Shown here: in pieces, positions 7,955-16,759 of the stretch
Position numbering within the stretch: position 1 is the stretch's first letter
How the letters are laid out: the number at the start of each line of letters is the position of its first letter
Assembly (NCBI GenBank): GCA_027364635.1
Contig: DAHXOZ010000009.1
Location: 1-36,826 of the forward strand
Source: a bacterium
GTDB taxonomy: Bacteria > Bacteroidota > Bacteroidia > Chitinophagales > Chitinophagaceae
Reading direction: 5' to 3'
Length of the DNA: 36,826 nucleotides
Made by a program: the position numbers and the translations under genes
The notes under the pieces: generated by a model
What the model was told of the DNA's origin: nothing
Database searches by the model: none
Seen by the model: the letters and a program-made list of their open reading frames with translations, nothing else

Positions 7955-10036
7955 ATGTATACAACAGAAGAGGTAAAGGAATTACAAAAGCATACAGAAA
8001 GCCTTCTCAAAACTAATGGGAACGTAGATGAACTGAGGAAAGTTTTACGCTTTCATGAATACCGCTATTATATTTTAAATGATCCGTTAATATCTGATTC
8101 TGAATACGACCAGTTGTACAAAAAACTGGAAAAACTTGAAAAAGAAAATCCCTCCATCATTAGGCCTGATTCTCCTACTCAAAGAGTAGGGAGCAGCCTT
8201 AATACTGATTTTGTAACCGTAACACACCTGGTTTCAATGCTTAGCCTTGAAAACAGCTATAATGCAGAAGACCTGATTGACTGGGATAACCGCTTAAAAA
8301 ATTTAACCGATAATCAAAAGATTACTTTTAGCGCAGAACCAAAATATGATGGCGCAAGTATTTCCTTGATCTACGAAGATGATTTATTGATCCGGGGAGC
8401 CACTCGCGGAGATGGAACAGCAGGCGATGATATTACTACTAATATCAGGCAGATTGGTTCTATACCCTTATCTGCAAAATTTTCTGACCACGGCATTAAG
8501 AAAATAGAGATCCGTGGTGAGGTATTGTTGAATAAAGAAAATTTTAAAAAGTATAATGATTCTCTGGCAGAAGAAGGGCTGCCACCCCTGGCAAATCCAA
8601 GAAATGCCGCTGCCGGATCGCTAAGAATGAAAGATCCCGCAGCAGTGAGAAAAAGAAAACTGGAGGCAATTCTTTACCATGTAAGTTTTATAGAATTGAA
8701 TGAAAAAGGATTGCTGAATTATCCGGAAGCATTAAACACCCATTCAGGTATTCTTCAAATGCTTTCTGAATGCGGATTCAGGACGCCTGTAAAAGAAAAG
8801 AAAGTTTTTAATAACATAGAAGACGTAGTACAATTTTGCTACGAATTTGAAAATAAAAGGGATGGACTTCCATATGAAATTGACGGCATTGTTGTAAAGG
8901 TGAACGAAATTGAAATTCAACAACAAGTAGGAAGTACCACTCATCATCCCCGGTGGGCTATTGCCTATAAATTTAAAGCAAGACAGGCTACTTCCAAATT
9001 ACTGAATGTAGAATTCCAGGTGGGTCGTACCGGTTCTATTACACCGGTTGCAAAAATCGAACCGGTGCCTATTGGTGGAGTTACAGTTGGCTCTGTTTCT
9101 CTTTTCAATGAAGGCATTATCGAAGAAAAAGATTTGCGTTTAGGCGATACCGTTATAGTAGAAAGAGCCGGTGATGTAATTCCGTACATTGTAAAACCAC
9201 TTATCGAATTAAGGACCGGAAAAGAAGAAAAAATCATCTTTCCAACCCATTGCCCGGTTTGTGGCGATGCACTGGTAAAGCCTGAAGGTGAAGCGGTTTG
9301 GCGCTGTGTAAATATTAATTGCCCGGCGCAGGTGGTTGAGAGGATTATCCATTTTGTAAGCAAAGACGCGATGGATATTAAAACGTTTGGCGAAGCAAGT
9401 GTTACAAAATTTTATGAGCTTGGTTTGATAACCAATATCCCTTCCATTTATTCAATCGATTTTGAAAAAGTAGGTTCTCTTGAAGGCTTCAAACAAAAAT
9501 CAGTTGACAATTTGAGAACCGCAATCGAGAATTCGAAGAACCAAAGTTTAAACCGTTTGATCTATGGATTAGGAATAAGATATGTGGGAGAAACGACTGC
9601 TAAAACCTTGTCAAAAAATGTAGATTCCATTTTTGATCTTCCGAAATATTCTCTTGAAGACTTACAACAACTGCAGGATATCGGCACTAAAGTAGCTGAA
9701 AGTGTTTTTGATTTTTTTCATAATGAAGATAACATTAAAATGCTTGAAGAGCTTGCCGGCAAAGGATTAAACATAAAAGGTGACAAATCAGAACCGGTGA
9801 GCGGTAAGCTTTCCGGCTATTCTTTTCTTTTCACCGGAACCTTACCCACTTTAAAAAGAAGCGATGCTGAAAAACTGGCTGAAAAAAACGGAGGAAAATT
9901 ACTTTCCTCTGTAAGCGCTAATCTTAATTATTTGGTAGCGGGAGAATCAGCAGGAAGCAAACTTGCAAAAGCTCAAAAAATAAAATCAATAAAAATAATC
10001 AACGAAGAAGATTTTTTGCATATGATACAAAGTTAG
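7955..10036 (+). CDS. ligA: NAD-dependent DNA ligase LigA
   Basis: A 693-aa ligase that seals nicks in duplex DNA using NAD+ during replication and repair. The order is the standard one. An N-terminal Ia domain carries the NAD-binding signature FHEYRYYILNDPLISDSEYD. The adenylation domain has the catalytic lysine in EPKYDG (K130). An OB fold (VGRTGSITPVAKIEPV) comes next. A four-Cys zinc finger follows (CPVCG, then CVNINC), then helix-hairpin-helix repeats (YGLGIRYVGETTAK, LQDIGTKVAESV). A C-terminal BRCT domain closes the protein (about 610-690, FLFTGTLPTLKRSDAE). Length fits the family. The ATG at 7955 is the natural start; no Shine-Dalgarno is visible. It is divergent from the amylase and followed after 29 nt by an HNH-type gene. 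Confidence 0.98.
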   Translation: MYTTEEVKELQKHTESLLKTNGNVDELRKVLRFHEYRYYILNDPLISDSEYDQLYKKLEKLEKENPSIIRPDSPTQRVGSSLNTDFVTVTHLVSMLSLENSYNAEDLIDWDNRLKNLTDNQKITFSAEPKYDGASISLIYEDDLLIRGATRGDGTAGDDITTNIRQIGSIPLSAKFSDHGIKKIEIRGEVLLNKENFKKYNDSLAEEGLPPLANPRNAAAGSLRMKDPAAVRKRKLEAILYHVSFIELNEKGLLNYPEALNTHSGILQMLSECGFRTPVKEKKVFNNIEDVVQFCYEFENKRDGLPYEIDGIVVKVNEIEIQQQVGSTTHHPRWAIAYKFKARQATSKLLNVEFQVGRTGSITPVAKIEPVPIGGVTVGSVSLFNEGIIEEKDLRLGDTVIVERAGDVIPYIVKPLIELRTGKEEKIIFPTHCPVCGDALVKPEGEAVWRCVNINCPAQVVERIIHFVSKDAMDIKTFGEASVTKFYELGLITNIPSIYSIDFEKVGSLEGFKQKSVDNLRTAIENSKNQSLNRLIYGLGIRYVGETTAKTLSKNVDSIFDLPKYSLEDLQQLQDIGTKVAESVFDFFHNEDNIKMLEELAGKGLNIKGDKSEPVSGKLSGYSFLFTGTLPTLKRSDAEKLAEKNGGKLLSSVSANLNYLVAGESAGSKLAKAQKIKSIKIINEEDFLHMIQS

Positions 10037-10065
10037 TTTTGTAACTTCATCGATAAAAATTAGCC

Positions 10066-10629
10066 ATGATCAAAAAACTTAACGGTGAAATATGGAAGCC
10101 ACTTAAATTTAAAGGCTGGCAATCTATGAGAAATAAATATGCCGTCTCATCTCATGGGCGCGCAGCAAGTTTTAAAAACGACATCTTTGAAGATGGGAAA
10201 CTTCTTACGGGTTCGCTCACCAGTGGATACCGAACTTTAAATCTTCATCTTGACGGGAATAACGGAACACTTTATTTACATCGGGAAGTGGCTAAACTTT
10301 TCCATAATAAAACTTCTCCAAAACAGAAATATGTAATTCATCTTAATCACGTAAAGACCGATAACCATACAAAAAATTTAAAATGGGCTACACAGAAAGA
10401 AGTGAATGAGCATCAACAAAAAAGCCCGTCAAAACTGGAATACAAAAAGGTTCAAAGCAACAGAAAGAAAGGCTTGAAACTTAATGTAACACAGGTTAAG
10501 GCAATTAAAAGTATGCTTGCCAACCCGCGACGCAAACTTACACATCAGCAGATTGCTAATAAATACAATATTAGCCCCATGACAATTTATAGGATAAAGA
10601 GTGGTGAAAATTGGGCTGGCATAAAGTAA
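10066..10629 (+). CDS. NUMOD4/HNH-type putative endonuclease with C-terminal HTH
   Basis: A 187-aa protein. Residues 5-40 resemble a NUMOD4 motif (EIWKPLKFKGWQSM, YAVSSHGRAASFKN), a DNA-binding piece found in homing endonucleases. The middle holds an HNH_3-like core: LHREVAKLFHN, then VIHLNHVKTDNHTKNLKW, in which H, N and H positions are recognisable. The C-terminus (about 135-187) is a helix-turn-helix (LTHQQIANKYNISPMTIYRI) like those in resolvases and intron-encoded nucleases. It starts 29 nt after ligA on the same strand. No intron, intein or other mobile-element parts lie nearby, so this looks like a free-standing copy. Whether it still cleaves DNA or acts as a DNA-binding regulator cannot be decided here. 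Confidence 0.8.
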   Translation: MIKKLNGEIWKPLKFKGWQSMRNKYAVSSHGRAASFKNDIFEDGKLLTGSLTSGYRTLNLHLDGNNGTLYLHREVAKLFHNKTSPKQKYVIHLNHVKTDNHTKNLKWATQKEVNEHQQKSPSKLEYKKVQSNRKKGLKLNVTQVKAIKSMLANPRRKLTHQQIANKYNISPMTIYRIKSGENWAGIK

Positions 10630-10681
10630 CTAATTTGTTTTTAATAACGTAGCTTGATAAGCATTCCTAAAATTTCCTGCC

Positions 10682-11350
10682 TTGATTTCTTCTTCTACAA
10701 TCTCGTTTTTAAAAGCATTAAAAAAGAACAACAACAAACCCTGGTTTGATAAAAACAAGGAAAAATATCTTGATGCAAAAAATAATTTTGAAGAATTTGT
10801 AGCAGAGCTTTTGAAAAAAATGGTTTTGTTTGATGAAGACATGAAAGACCTTACCGTAAAGAATTGTTGTTTTCGCATAAACCGTGATATACGATTTTCA
10901 AAAAATAAAACGCCTTATAAAATTAACATGAGCGCCTACTTTAGTAAAGGCGGAAAAAAGTCAATTTACGCGGGATATTATTTTCACTTGCAGCCGGACG
11001 GAAACAGTTTTGTAGGCGGCGGTTTATGGCATCCGGAAACTTCTGAATTAAAAAAAGTGCGTCAGGAAATCGATTATTGTTTTCCGGAATTTAAAAAAAT
11101 CATTCATGCCCCTTCTTTCAAAAAAAATTATGGAGAACTGGAAAAAGAGGAAAGTCAAATGCTCGTGAATATCCCTAAAGGATATAATAAAGAAAATCCG
11201 GCAGTTGATTTTTTAAGAATGAAAAGTTTTGTGGCTTCAAAAAATATTTTCGATGCGGATTTGCCTGGTCCAAAATTAAGTAACGAAATCATTCAATCAT
11301 TCAAAGCCTTACAGCCTTTAGTAAAATTTATAAACCGTTCTTTTGAATAA
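10682..11350 (+). CDS. DUF2461 family protein
   Basis: A 222-aa cytosolic protein of the DUF2461 (TIGR02453) family, whose function is unknown. Family marks are the start TISFLKALKKNNNKPWFDKN, the core CCFRINRDIRFSKNKTPYK, and the GYYFHLQPDGNSFVGGGLW segment. The only start codon in the open frame before the conserved N-terminus is TTG at 10682; the frame is closed by TAA at 10658, so a TTG start is needed. It is followed 29 nt later by a bidirectional terminator. Start choice is moderately sure; family assignment is firm. Confidence 0.9.
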   Translation: MISSSTISFLKALKKNNNKPWFDKNKEKYLDAKNNFEEFVAELLKKMVLFDEDMKDLTVKNCCFRINRDIRFSKNKTPYKINMSAYFSKGGKKSIYAGYYFHLQPDGNSFVGGGLWHPETSELKKVRQEIDYCFPEFKKIIHAPSFKKNYGELEKEESQMLVNIPKGYNKENPAVDFLRMKSFVASKNIFDADLPGPKLSNEIIQSFKALQPLVKFINRSFE

Positions 11351-11379
11351 AAAGAATTTATTACAAACAGTAAGCCAAC

Positions 11380-11417
11380 AAAAAACCCATTTTTTATTTG
11401 CTTAAAATGGGTTTTTT
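11380..11417. terminator. Bidirectional intrinsic terminator
   Basis: A 14-nt perfect inverted repeat: AAAAAACCCATTTT (11380-11393), a 10-nt loop, then AAAATGGGTTTTTT (11404-11417). T-runs face both directions. It sits between the convergent DUF2461 and double-PDZ genes and can serve both. Confidence 0.85.
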
Positions 11418-11436
11418 ATCAATCACTTATTCCTTT

Positions 11437-12399
11437 TTAAATATTCGTACTTTTTAAGGCACGCGGAAGATGTACCTCAAAATTCATTTCTTTTTTATCA
11501 CGCAAAACTTTGATTTTAAAATCTCTGCTATGGTCTGCACTATGAATTTTTGACATTACCTTATCGACATCATTTATCTTTTCGCCATTCATTTCTGTAA
11601 TAATATCGCCTTCTTTCAATCCTGCTTTATCTGCCGGAGAACCAGGAAGCACATTTTGCACCTTAACGCCGCTGCTGTCTTCTGTATCCTGAATTTGCAA
11701 ACCAAGACGAGGACGATTATTATTAAAATTGAAATTAAAACCCTGAGGAGGCATCGGCAACATCCGGAAGTTATAATTATTTCCGTTACCAAAACCATTC
11801 ATTAAATCCTGGTTGGGCTCCATGTTTAAATCGTTAGACATGGCGGGCGTTTTACTCAATTCAACTTTTACTGATTTTTTCTTACCATCACGCAGGCAAT
11901 TGATCGTTACTTTATCACCCGGTTTATAAGCCTGAATTGCATTTCTTAATTCTTCAGGAGTCTTTATTTCTTTATCGCCAACTTTTGTTATGATATCTCC
12001 CTTTTGCAAGCCTGCTTTTTTTGCACTGCTGCCATCAAGCACACTATTAATAATTACACCATTATCGGCTTTTGCAGAGTATACCCCAAGAAAAGCGTTG
12101 TCAGGGTTGGCGTTAAACATAAATTGGTGAGGCTGCCCGAAAAAATTTTTACCATCAGCACCCCCCATAAAATTCCTTTTCAGGATCGTAACATCACCAT
12201 TGTAATCGGAAAGTGGTTGCCCGTTTACCGTCACTACATTACTATCAATTTCGATTATTGTTTTTCCTGAATCGGAAGGGGTTTTGCGGATAATGATCTC
12301 TTCATTCTTTTGGATCTGCGGCTTTTGTTGTGAAAAACCATTGAGGGCAATCATTGCACAAAAAACGGTAAAAATTACCGGTAAAAAATTTGTTTTCAT
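11437..12399 (-). CDS. Exported protein with two PDZ domains, no protease domain
   Basis: A 320-aa protein. The first 23 residues form a signal peptide (ending NGFSQQ). PDZ domain 1 is around 100-185 (FLGVYSAKADNGVIINSVL, AGLQKGDIITKVGD). PDZ domain 2 is around 232-315 (GLQIQDTEDSSGVKVQNVL, AGLKEGDIITEMNGEKI). Between them lies an Asn-, Met- and Phe-rich linker. Neither a trypsin-like HtrA domain nor a site-2 metalloprotease is present, so it probably binds exposed C-termini or misfolded envelope proteins as an adaptor or chaperone (inference). The gene is downstream of alaS on the same strand but 125 nt away, so it may have its own promoter. The terminator at 11380-11417 ends it. Confidence 0.85.
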   Translation of the reverse strand: MKTNFLPVIFTVFCAMIALNGFSQQKPQIQKNEEIIIRKTPSDSGKTIIEIDSNVVTVNGQPLSDYNGDVTILKRNFMGGADGKNFFGQPHQFMFNANPDNAFLGVYSAKADNGVIINSVLDGSSAKKAGLQKGDIITKVGDKEIKTPEELRNAIQAYKPGDKVTINCLRDGKKKSVKVELSKTPAMSNDLNMEPNQDLMNGFGNGNNYNFRMLPMPPQGFNFNFNNNRPRLGLQIQDTEDSSGVKVQNVLPGSPADKAGLKEGDIITEMNGEKINDVDKVMSKIHSADHSRDFKIKVLRDKKEMNFEVHLPRALKSTNI

Positions 12400-12524
12400 T
12401 TTATTGCATTTTAAAATAATAAATTTTTGTTAGCTCAAATTAAAACGCTCAAAATAAAAAACAAGATTTTTATGCAATTAATAATTTAACGTTAACATAA
12501 AATTGCTTGCTCAGGTTATAATGA

Positions 12525-15158
12525 TTATAAAAGTGACTTTACTTTTTCAATCACTTTATTCAATTTAGAAATATCCTGGCCACCGGCTGAAGCCAATGTC
12601 TTTTGGCCTCCACCACCACCTTTTATCAATGGCGACACTTGTTCTTTTATTATTTTAACGGCGTCAGTTTTCTTAGAAGAAATAAAATTTTCATCGGCAG
12701 CCACTACCACATTTGCCTTGCCATCAATAGCAGCACATAACACGATCAAATAGTTTTCCAAACCTTCTTTTAACAGTGAAATCAATTTTTTCAATGCATC
12801 TGCGTTGGTAACTGGCACTACCGCTCCTACGAAGTGTGTTCCATTTATTAAAACAGAATTCTTCCTTAATTGTTCGTTTACTGTGCCGAGGATCTGAAGT
12901 TCCAGTTGATCTACCTTCTTATTTAATTTTTCTTTTTCTGTCAACAAATTTTCCAATGCTTTACGGCTGTCTTTCGGATTTTTTAATTGCTCTTTTAAAG
13001 AATTCAGTTCTTCTAATTCTTTATTGATAAAATCTTCAGCAGCCTTACCACTAACTGCTTCAATGCGACGCAAACCAGCACCAACTGCAGTTTCTGTGGT
13101 GATTTTAAAAATTCCCAACTCGCCCGTATTACCTACATGTGTGCCACCACAAAGTTCAATTGAATAATTTGAATCCATGGTTACTACCCGCACCATATCT
13201 CCATACTTTTCTCCAAAAAGTGCCATAGCGCCGGTTTTCATTGCTTCTTCCTTTGGCATTTGTCTTATTACCACTGGAATGTTTTCTCTTATTTTTTCAT
13301 TGACGATTGCTTCTACTTTTTCAATTTCTTCTTTGGTCATTTTGCTGAAATGAGAAAAATCAAAACGCAGATACTCTTCATTTACCAAACTTCCCTTTTG
13401 CTGAACATGAGTACCCAAAACTTTCCGCAATGCCGCGTGCATTAAATGCGTGGCACTGTGATGGACTGCCGTTTTATTTCTTTTTTCCACATCAACTTTG
13501 GCAACCACCTTCCATGAAATATCTGAAGGAAGTTTTTCTGTAAAATGTAAAATCAGTTCGTTTTCTTTTTTGGTATTTATAACCGGAATTCTTTCCTCTT
13601 CAAAAACCAATTCTCCTGTATCACCCACCTGGCCGCCACTTTCAGCATAAAAAGGCGTTGTATTTAAAACCAATTGAAAAAGCTCTTTGCCTTTGGTTTT
13701 TGTTTTACGGTATCTTACAACTTTACTTTCTGATTCAACATTTTCATATCCCACAAAACCATTTCCTTCTTCGTCATTTAAAACCACCCAATCTTCTGCG
13801 TCTACCACACTTGCCGCACGGGAACGGTTTTTTTGTTGTTGCATTTCTTTTTCAAAACCTTCTTCATCAATTGATAAATTATTTTCCGCGGCAATTAGTT
13901 TTGTGAGATCTAAAGGAAAGCCATAAGTATCAAAAAGTTCAAATGATGTTTTCCCGTCAATACTTTTATTTTCTGATAAAATCAATTCCAACCTTTTTAA
14001 ACCAGATCCTAAGGTCCTTAAAAAATTAGTTTCTTCTTCATGAATCACTTTCTCTACAAAATCCTTTTGCTTCTCCAAATCTGGAAAAACATTTTTAAAT
14101 TGATTGGCGATCAATGGAACCAATTTATAAAGCAATGGCTCTTTTACATCAAGATAAGAAAAATAATACCGAACGGCTCTTCTTAAAATTCTTCTTATAA
14201 CATAGCCTGCGCCTGTATTTGAAGGCAACTGCCCGTCAGCAATAGGAAAAGCAATTGCACGGATATGATCTGCAATTACACGAAAAGCAATCGCTTCTTT
14301 TGAATCCGAGTAATCATATTTCTTTCCTGATAATTTTTCAATTTCAGCAATCGTACCGGTAAAAATATCCGTATCGTAATTGCTTTTTTTATTTTGTAAA
14401 ACACGCACCAATCTTTCAAAGCCCATTCCGGTGTCAACATGTTTTGCCGGCAACAATTCCAATGATCCGTCTTTTTTACGATTGTATTGGATAAACACCA
14501 CATTCCATATTTCAATGACCTGCGGATTGTCTTTATTGATCAGTTCTTTTCCCGGAACTGATTTTTTTTCTTCTTCACTTCTGCAATCCACATGAATTTC
14601 AGTAGAAGGGCCGCACGGACCGGTATCTCCCATTTCCCAAAAATTATCCTTCTTGTTTCCAAAAATAATTTTGTCTTCCGCAACCCACTTTTTCCAGAAA
14701 TTCAATGATTCATGATCGCGTGGTAAACCTTCATTTTCATCACCTTCAAAAACAGAAACGTATAAATTGCTTTCGTCAATTTTATAAATTTTGGTAAGTA
14801 ATTCCCATGCCCAGGCAATAGCTTCTTCTTTAAAATACGGAGGCGGATCAACTACGGCATTTCCAAAACTCCAGTTGCCCAGCATTTCAAACATCGTGTG
14901 ATGATACGTATCAACACCTACTTCTTCAAGGTCATTATGTTTGCCACTTACGCGAAGGCATTTTTGAGTATCTGCTATCCGTGAATAAGGTGCTGGCTTG
15001 TTACCTAAAAAATATTCTTTAAACTGGTTCATTCCGGCATTGGTAAAAAGCAATGTCGGGTCGTTTTTAATTACGATGGGCGCTGATGGGACAATATGGT
15101 GGCCTTTGCTTTTAAAAAAATCAAGAAAATGTTGTCTTATTTCTGCACTGTTCATCAT
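12525..15158 (-). CDS. alaS: Alanyl-tRNA synthetase AlaS
   Basis: An 877-aa class II synthetase charging tRNA-Ala. The catalytic core is N-terminal (FFKSKGHHIVPSAPIV, LLFTNAGMNQFKEYFLG, HNDLEEVG, HHTMFEMLGNWSFG). The editing domain has its zinc ligands in HHSATHLMHA and ELCGGTHVGNTGE. The C-terminal oligomerisation/C-Ala region ends with the Gly-rich KGGGGGQKTLASAGG. Length matches the family. The first two codons are both ATG (MMNS), so the start is uncertain by one residue. A near-perfect Bacteroidota promoter lies at 15234-15264. It is divergent from the MerR gene. Confidence 0.98.
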   Translation of the reverse strand: MMNSAEIRQHFLDFFKSKGHHIVPSAPIVIKNDPTLLFTNAGMNQFKEYFLGNKPAPYSRIADTQKCLRVSGKHNDLEEVGVDTYHHTMFEMLGNWSFGNAVVDPPPYFKEEAIAWAWELLTKIYKIDESNLYVSVFEGDENEGLPRDHESLNFWKKWVAEDKIIFGNKKDNFWEMGDTGPCGPSTEIHVDCRSEEEKKSVPGKELINKDNPQVIEIWNVVFIQYNRKKDGSLELLPAKHVDTGMGFERLVRVLQNKKSNYDTDIFTGTIAEIEKLSGKKYDYSDSKEAIAFRVIADHIRAIAFPIADGQLPSNTGAGYVIRRILRRAVRYYFSYLDVKEPLLYKLVPLIANQFKNVFPDLEKQKDFVEKVIHEEETNFLRTLGSGLKRLELILSENKSIDGKTSFELFDTYGFPLDLTKLIAAENNLSIDEEGFEKEMQQQKNRSRAASVVDAEDWVVLNDEEGNGFVGYENVESESKVVRYRKTKTKGKELFQLVLNTTPFYAESGGQVGDTGELVFEEERIPVINTKKENELILHFTEKLPSDISWKVVAKVDVEKRNKTAVHHSATHLMHAALRKVLGTHVQQKGSLVNEEYLRFDFSHFSKMTKEEIEKVEAIVNEKIRENIPVVIRQMPKEEAMKTGAMALFGEKYGDMVRVVTMDSNYSIELCGGTHVGNTGELGIFKITTETAVGAGLRRIEAVSGKAAEDFINKELEELNSLKEQLKNPKDSRKALENLLTEKEKLNKKVDQLELQILGTVNEQLRKNSVLINGTHFVGAVVPVTNADALKKLISLLKEGLENYLIVLCAAIDGKANVVVAADENFISSKKTDAVKIIKEQVSPLIKGGGGGQKTLASAGGQDISKLNKVIEKVKSLL

Positions 15159-15233
15159 AAAGCTTTCTGAATTTTAAGATCAGTTTGTCTCTTAAGAAGT
15201 TATCTTTGTTTAGATAAAAATTATTTAACGGGG

Positions 15234-15264
15234 CAAAGGTATTTGCTTTGAAGGCATTTACAAA
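15234..15264 (-). promoter_or_regulatory. alaS promoter (TTTG-N19-TACCTTTG)
   Basis: On the minus strand, TTTG (15261-15264) is followed after 19 nt by TACCTTTG (15234-15241), an exact match to the Bacteroidota -33/-7 consensus. The transcription start is expected near 15227, leaving a leader of about 70 nt before alaS. Confidence 0.75.
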
Positions 15265-15352
15265 CAGAACGTTTTTTAATTCAGAAAAAAGGCCGTTTAA
15301 GAAAAATTAAAAATACAGCCCGCGAATGTAAGGTCGAAAAAATCTGATAATT

Positions 15353-15835
15353 ATGCCACTTAAACAAATTGATTTTTCTTTTGACGATGATTCAACTCCA
15401 GAAAATGAAACGAAAGAATCAGTAAAGCAACACATCAAGCCAAAATCCAAACGGGGACGAAAAAGTTTGAAAGAATACAATGCAGAGCCCGATGTAACCA
15501 GTGTTCCGGCTGATGAGGTTCTCTTTCAAAAACAATACTATTCTATAGGCAATGTTGCATCAATGTTTAAAGAAAATACTTCATTAATAAGATATTGGGA
15601 AAAAGAATTTTCAATCTTAAAACCAAAAAAAAATAAAAAAGGCGATCGTTTTTTCAGGCCGGAGGATATAAAAAACTTAAAGATGATCTATCATTTATTG
15701 CGTGAAAGAAAATATACGATCGAAGGTGCAAAGGAATTTATAAAGAACAATAAAGCCGCTGGCGAAAAACATGAAATGATAGAGGCGCTTGAAAAAGTAA
15801 AGCTTTTTTTGATTGAATTAAAAAATAACTTATAA
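15353..15835 (+). CDS. MerR-family transcriptional regulator
   Basis: A 160-aa protein. The first 55 residues are charged and low in complexity (DDDSTPENETKESVK, KPKSKRGRKS). A MerR-type winged helix follows at about 60-130 (YYSIGNVASMFKENTSLIRY, WEKEF, RFFRPEDIKNLKMIYHLL, YTIEGAKEFI). The C-terminus is a short helix without Cys or obvious effector-binding residues, so no metal or drug sensor is seen. Small MerR proteins of this form are common in Bacteroidota; their targets are usually unknown. It is divergent from alaS. A TATCTTTG -7 box is at 15201-15208, but the nearest TTTG is only 13 nt upstream of it. Its stop lies 5 nt from the convergent Cys-rich gene. Confidence 0.9.
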   Translation: MPLKQIDFSFDDDSTPENETKESVKQHIKPKSKRGRKSLKEYNAEPDVTSVPADEVLFQKQYYSIGNVASMFKENTSLIRYWEKEFSILKPKKNKKGDRFFRPEDIKNLKMIYHLLRERKYTIEGAKEFIKNNKAAGEKHEMIEALEKVKLFLIELKNNL

Positions 15836-15840
15836 CACCA

Positions 15841-16581
15841 CTAGGGATTTTTTACACAATAGCATTTCACTGTATTATCATCGCAACATGCGTAATAACC
15901 TGTTCCACAAGTAACTGAGCAACCTGTACCAAATGCCCCGTCAATACTGCATTGGGTTGCACCTGTCCCTCCGGATGTACAAGAACCGCCAGGGCTTATC
16001 AAATTAGGGTTTACCTCAACAGAGGAAGAAGATAAATTTCTTGAAAGAGCAGGATTTTGGAGATCAGCATTATGCAAAATATTGTAGGCAAAATGATAAG
16101 GAGAATTCCTGATTTTTATTGCATCCCATGTACTTCTATTATAAGAAAGCCCATATCCTAAGAATTCTTGTTGTGTAAATTGTTTTAACAGAGGATTTGA
16201 GGCAATGGCAGCCTTGGTTTTAAATTCATAGCTATTTGCTATCCCGATAAATGAAATTTGAGCTTGTTTTTTGTTTATGAGTAAAATATAGGCTTTCGTT
16301 TTTGGTATAATTACAGTATACTCATTACTTTCAGAAGTTGAAATTGGTAATAGTTTATTTTCAGAGCTAAGAATAAAAGCATTATTAAAGTTTGCTTGAG
16401 CAGGATTTGAATTTATTAATAAAAGGAGTGAGGTGTCTGGCAATTCTTTAGAGAAAACTTTTCCTGTTATTACTTTAAAAACTCCTTCCGGAATTGAATT
16501 TTCTATTTCATTTATCTTATCTTGTGCTTGACATAAAAAAGAAAACATAGCGAAGCTAAAAATTAAATATATCTTTTTCAT
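15841..16581 (-). CDS. Secreted protein of unknown function with Cys-rich C-terminal tail
   Basis: A 246-aa protein with a signal peptide (MKKIYLIFSFAMFSFLCQAQ). The body (about 20-195) has no family I recognise and looks like a globular mixed alpha/beta domain. The last 48 or so residues are Gly-, Thr- and Cys-rich with eight cysteines in the pattern C-C-C-C-CC-C-C (GGSCTSG, QCSIDG, GCSVTCGTGYYACCDD, KCYCVKNP), suggesting four disulfides or a metal-binding knot. The mature tail resembles small secreted disulfide-rich peptides in spacing only; no homology is claimed. The gene ends convergently with the MerR gene. Its product is probably in the periplasm, at the surface or outside the cell. 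Confidence 0.75.
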   Translation of the reverse strand: MKKIYLIFSFAMFSFLCQAQDKINEIENSIPEGVFKVITGKVFSKELPDTSLLLLINSNPAQANFNNAFILSSENKLLPISTSESNEYTVIIPKTKAYILLINKKQAQISFIGIANSYEFKTKAAIASNPLLKQFTQQEFLGYGLSYNRSTWDAIKIRNSPYHFAYNILHNADLQNPALSRNLSSSSVEVNPNLISPGGSCTSGGTGATQCSIDGAFGTGCSVTCGTGYYACCDDNTVKCYCVKNP

Positions 16582-16733
16582 TATAATTAATTTTTGAAAT
16601 ACAAAAAATGAAAATACAAAAAATATGCCTGAATAAGAAGTGCTTTCTCAAATCACCAAAAATAATCATTCAGCTTAGGTGAACGGGGAAAACATTTCAC
16701 AATTCTTCTATTTTCAGAAAGACTTCTATACAC

Positions 16734-16741
16734 TAACTTTG
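16734..16741 (+). promoter_or_regulatory. -7 box of the KorB gene (TAACTTTG)
   Basis: TAACTTTG matches TAnnTTTG exactly. A TTTT at 16711-16714 stands 19 nt upstream in the -33 position (3 of 4). The ATG at 16760 is only 18 nt further down, so the leader is very short. Confidence 0.6.
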
Positions 16742-16759
16742 TTATTCTAATATATTCAA

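Noticed and set aside
15184-15208. Promoter for the MerR gene (TTTG and TATCTTTG)
   Set aside because: The -7 box fits but the spacing to TTTG is 13 nt instead of about 19, so it was mentioned only in the gene entry.
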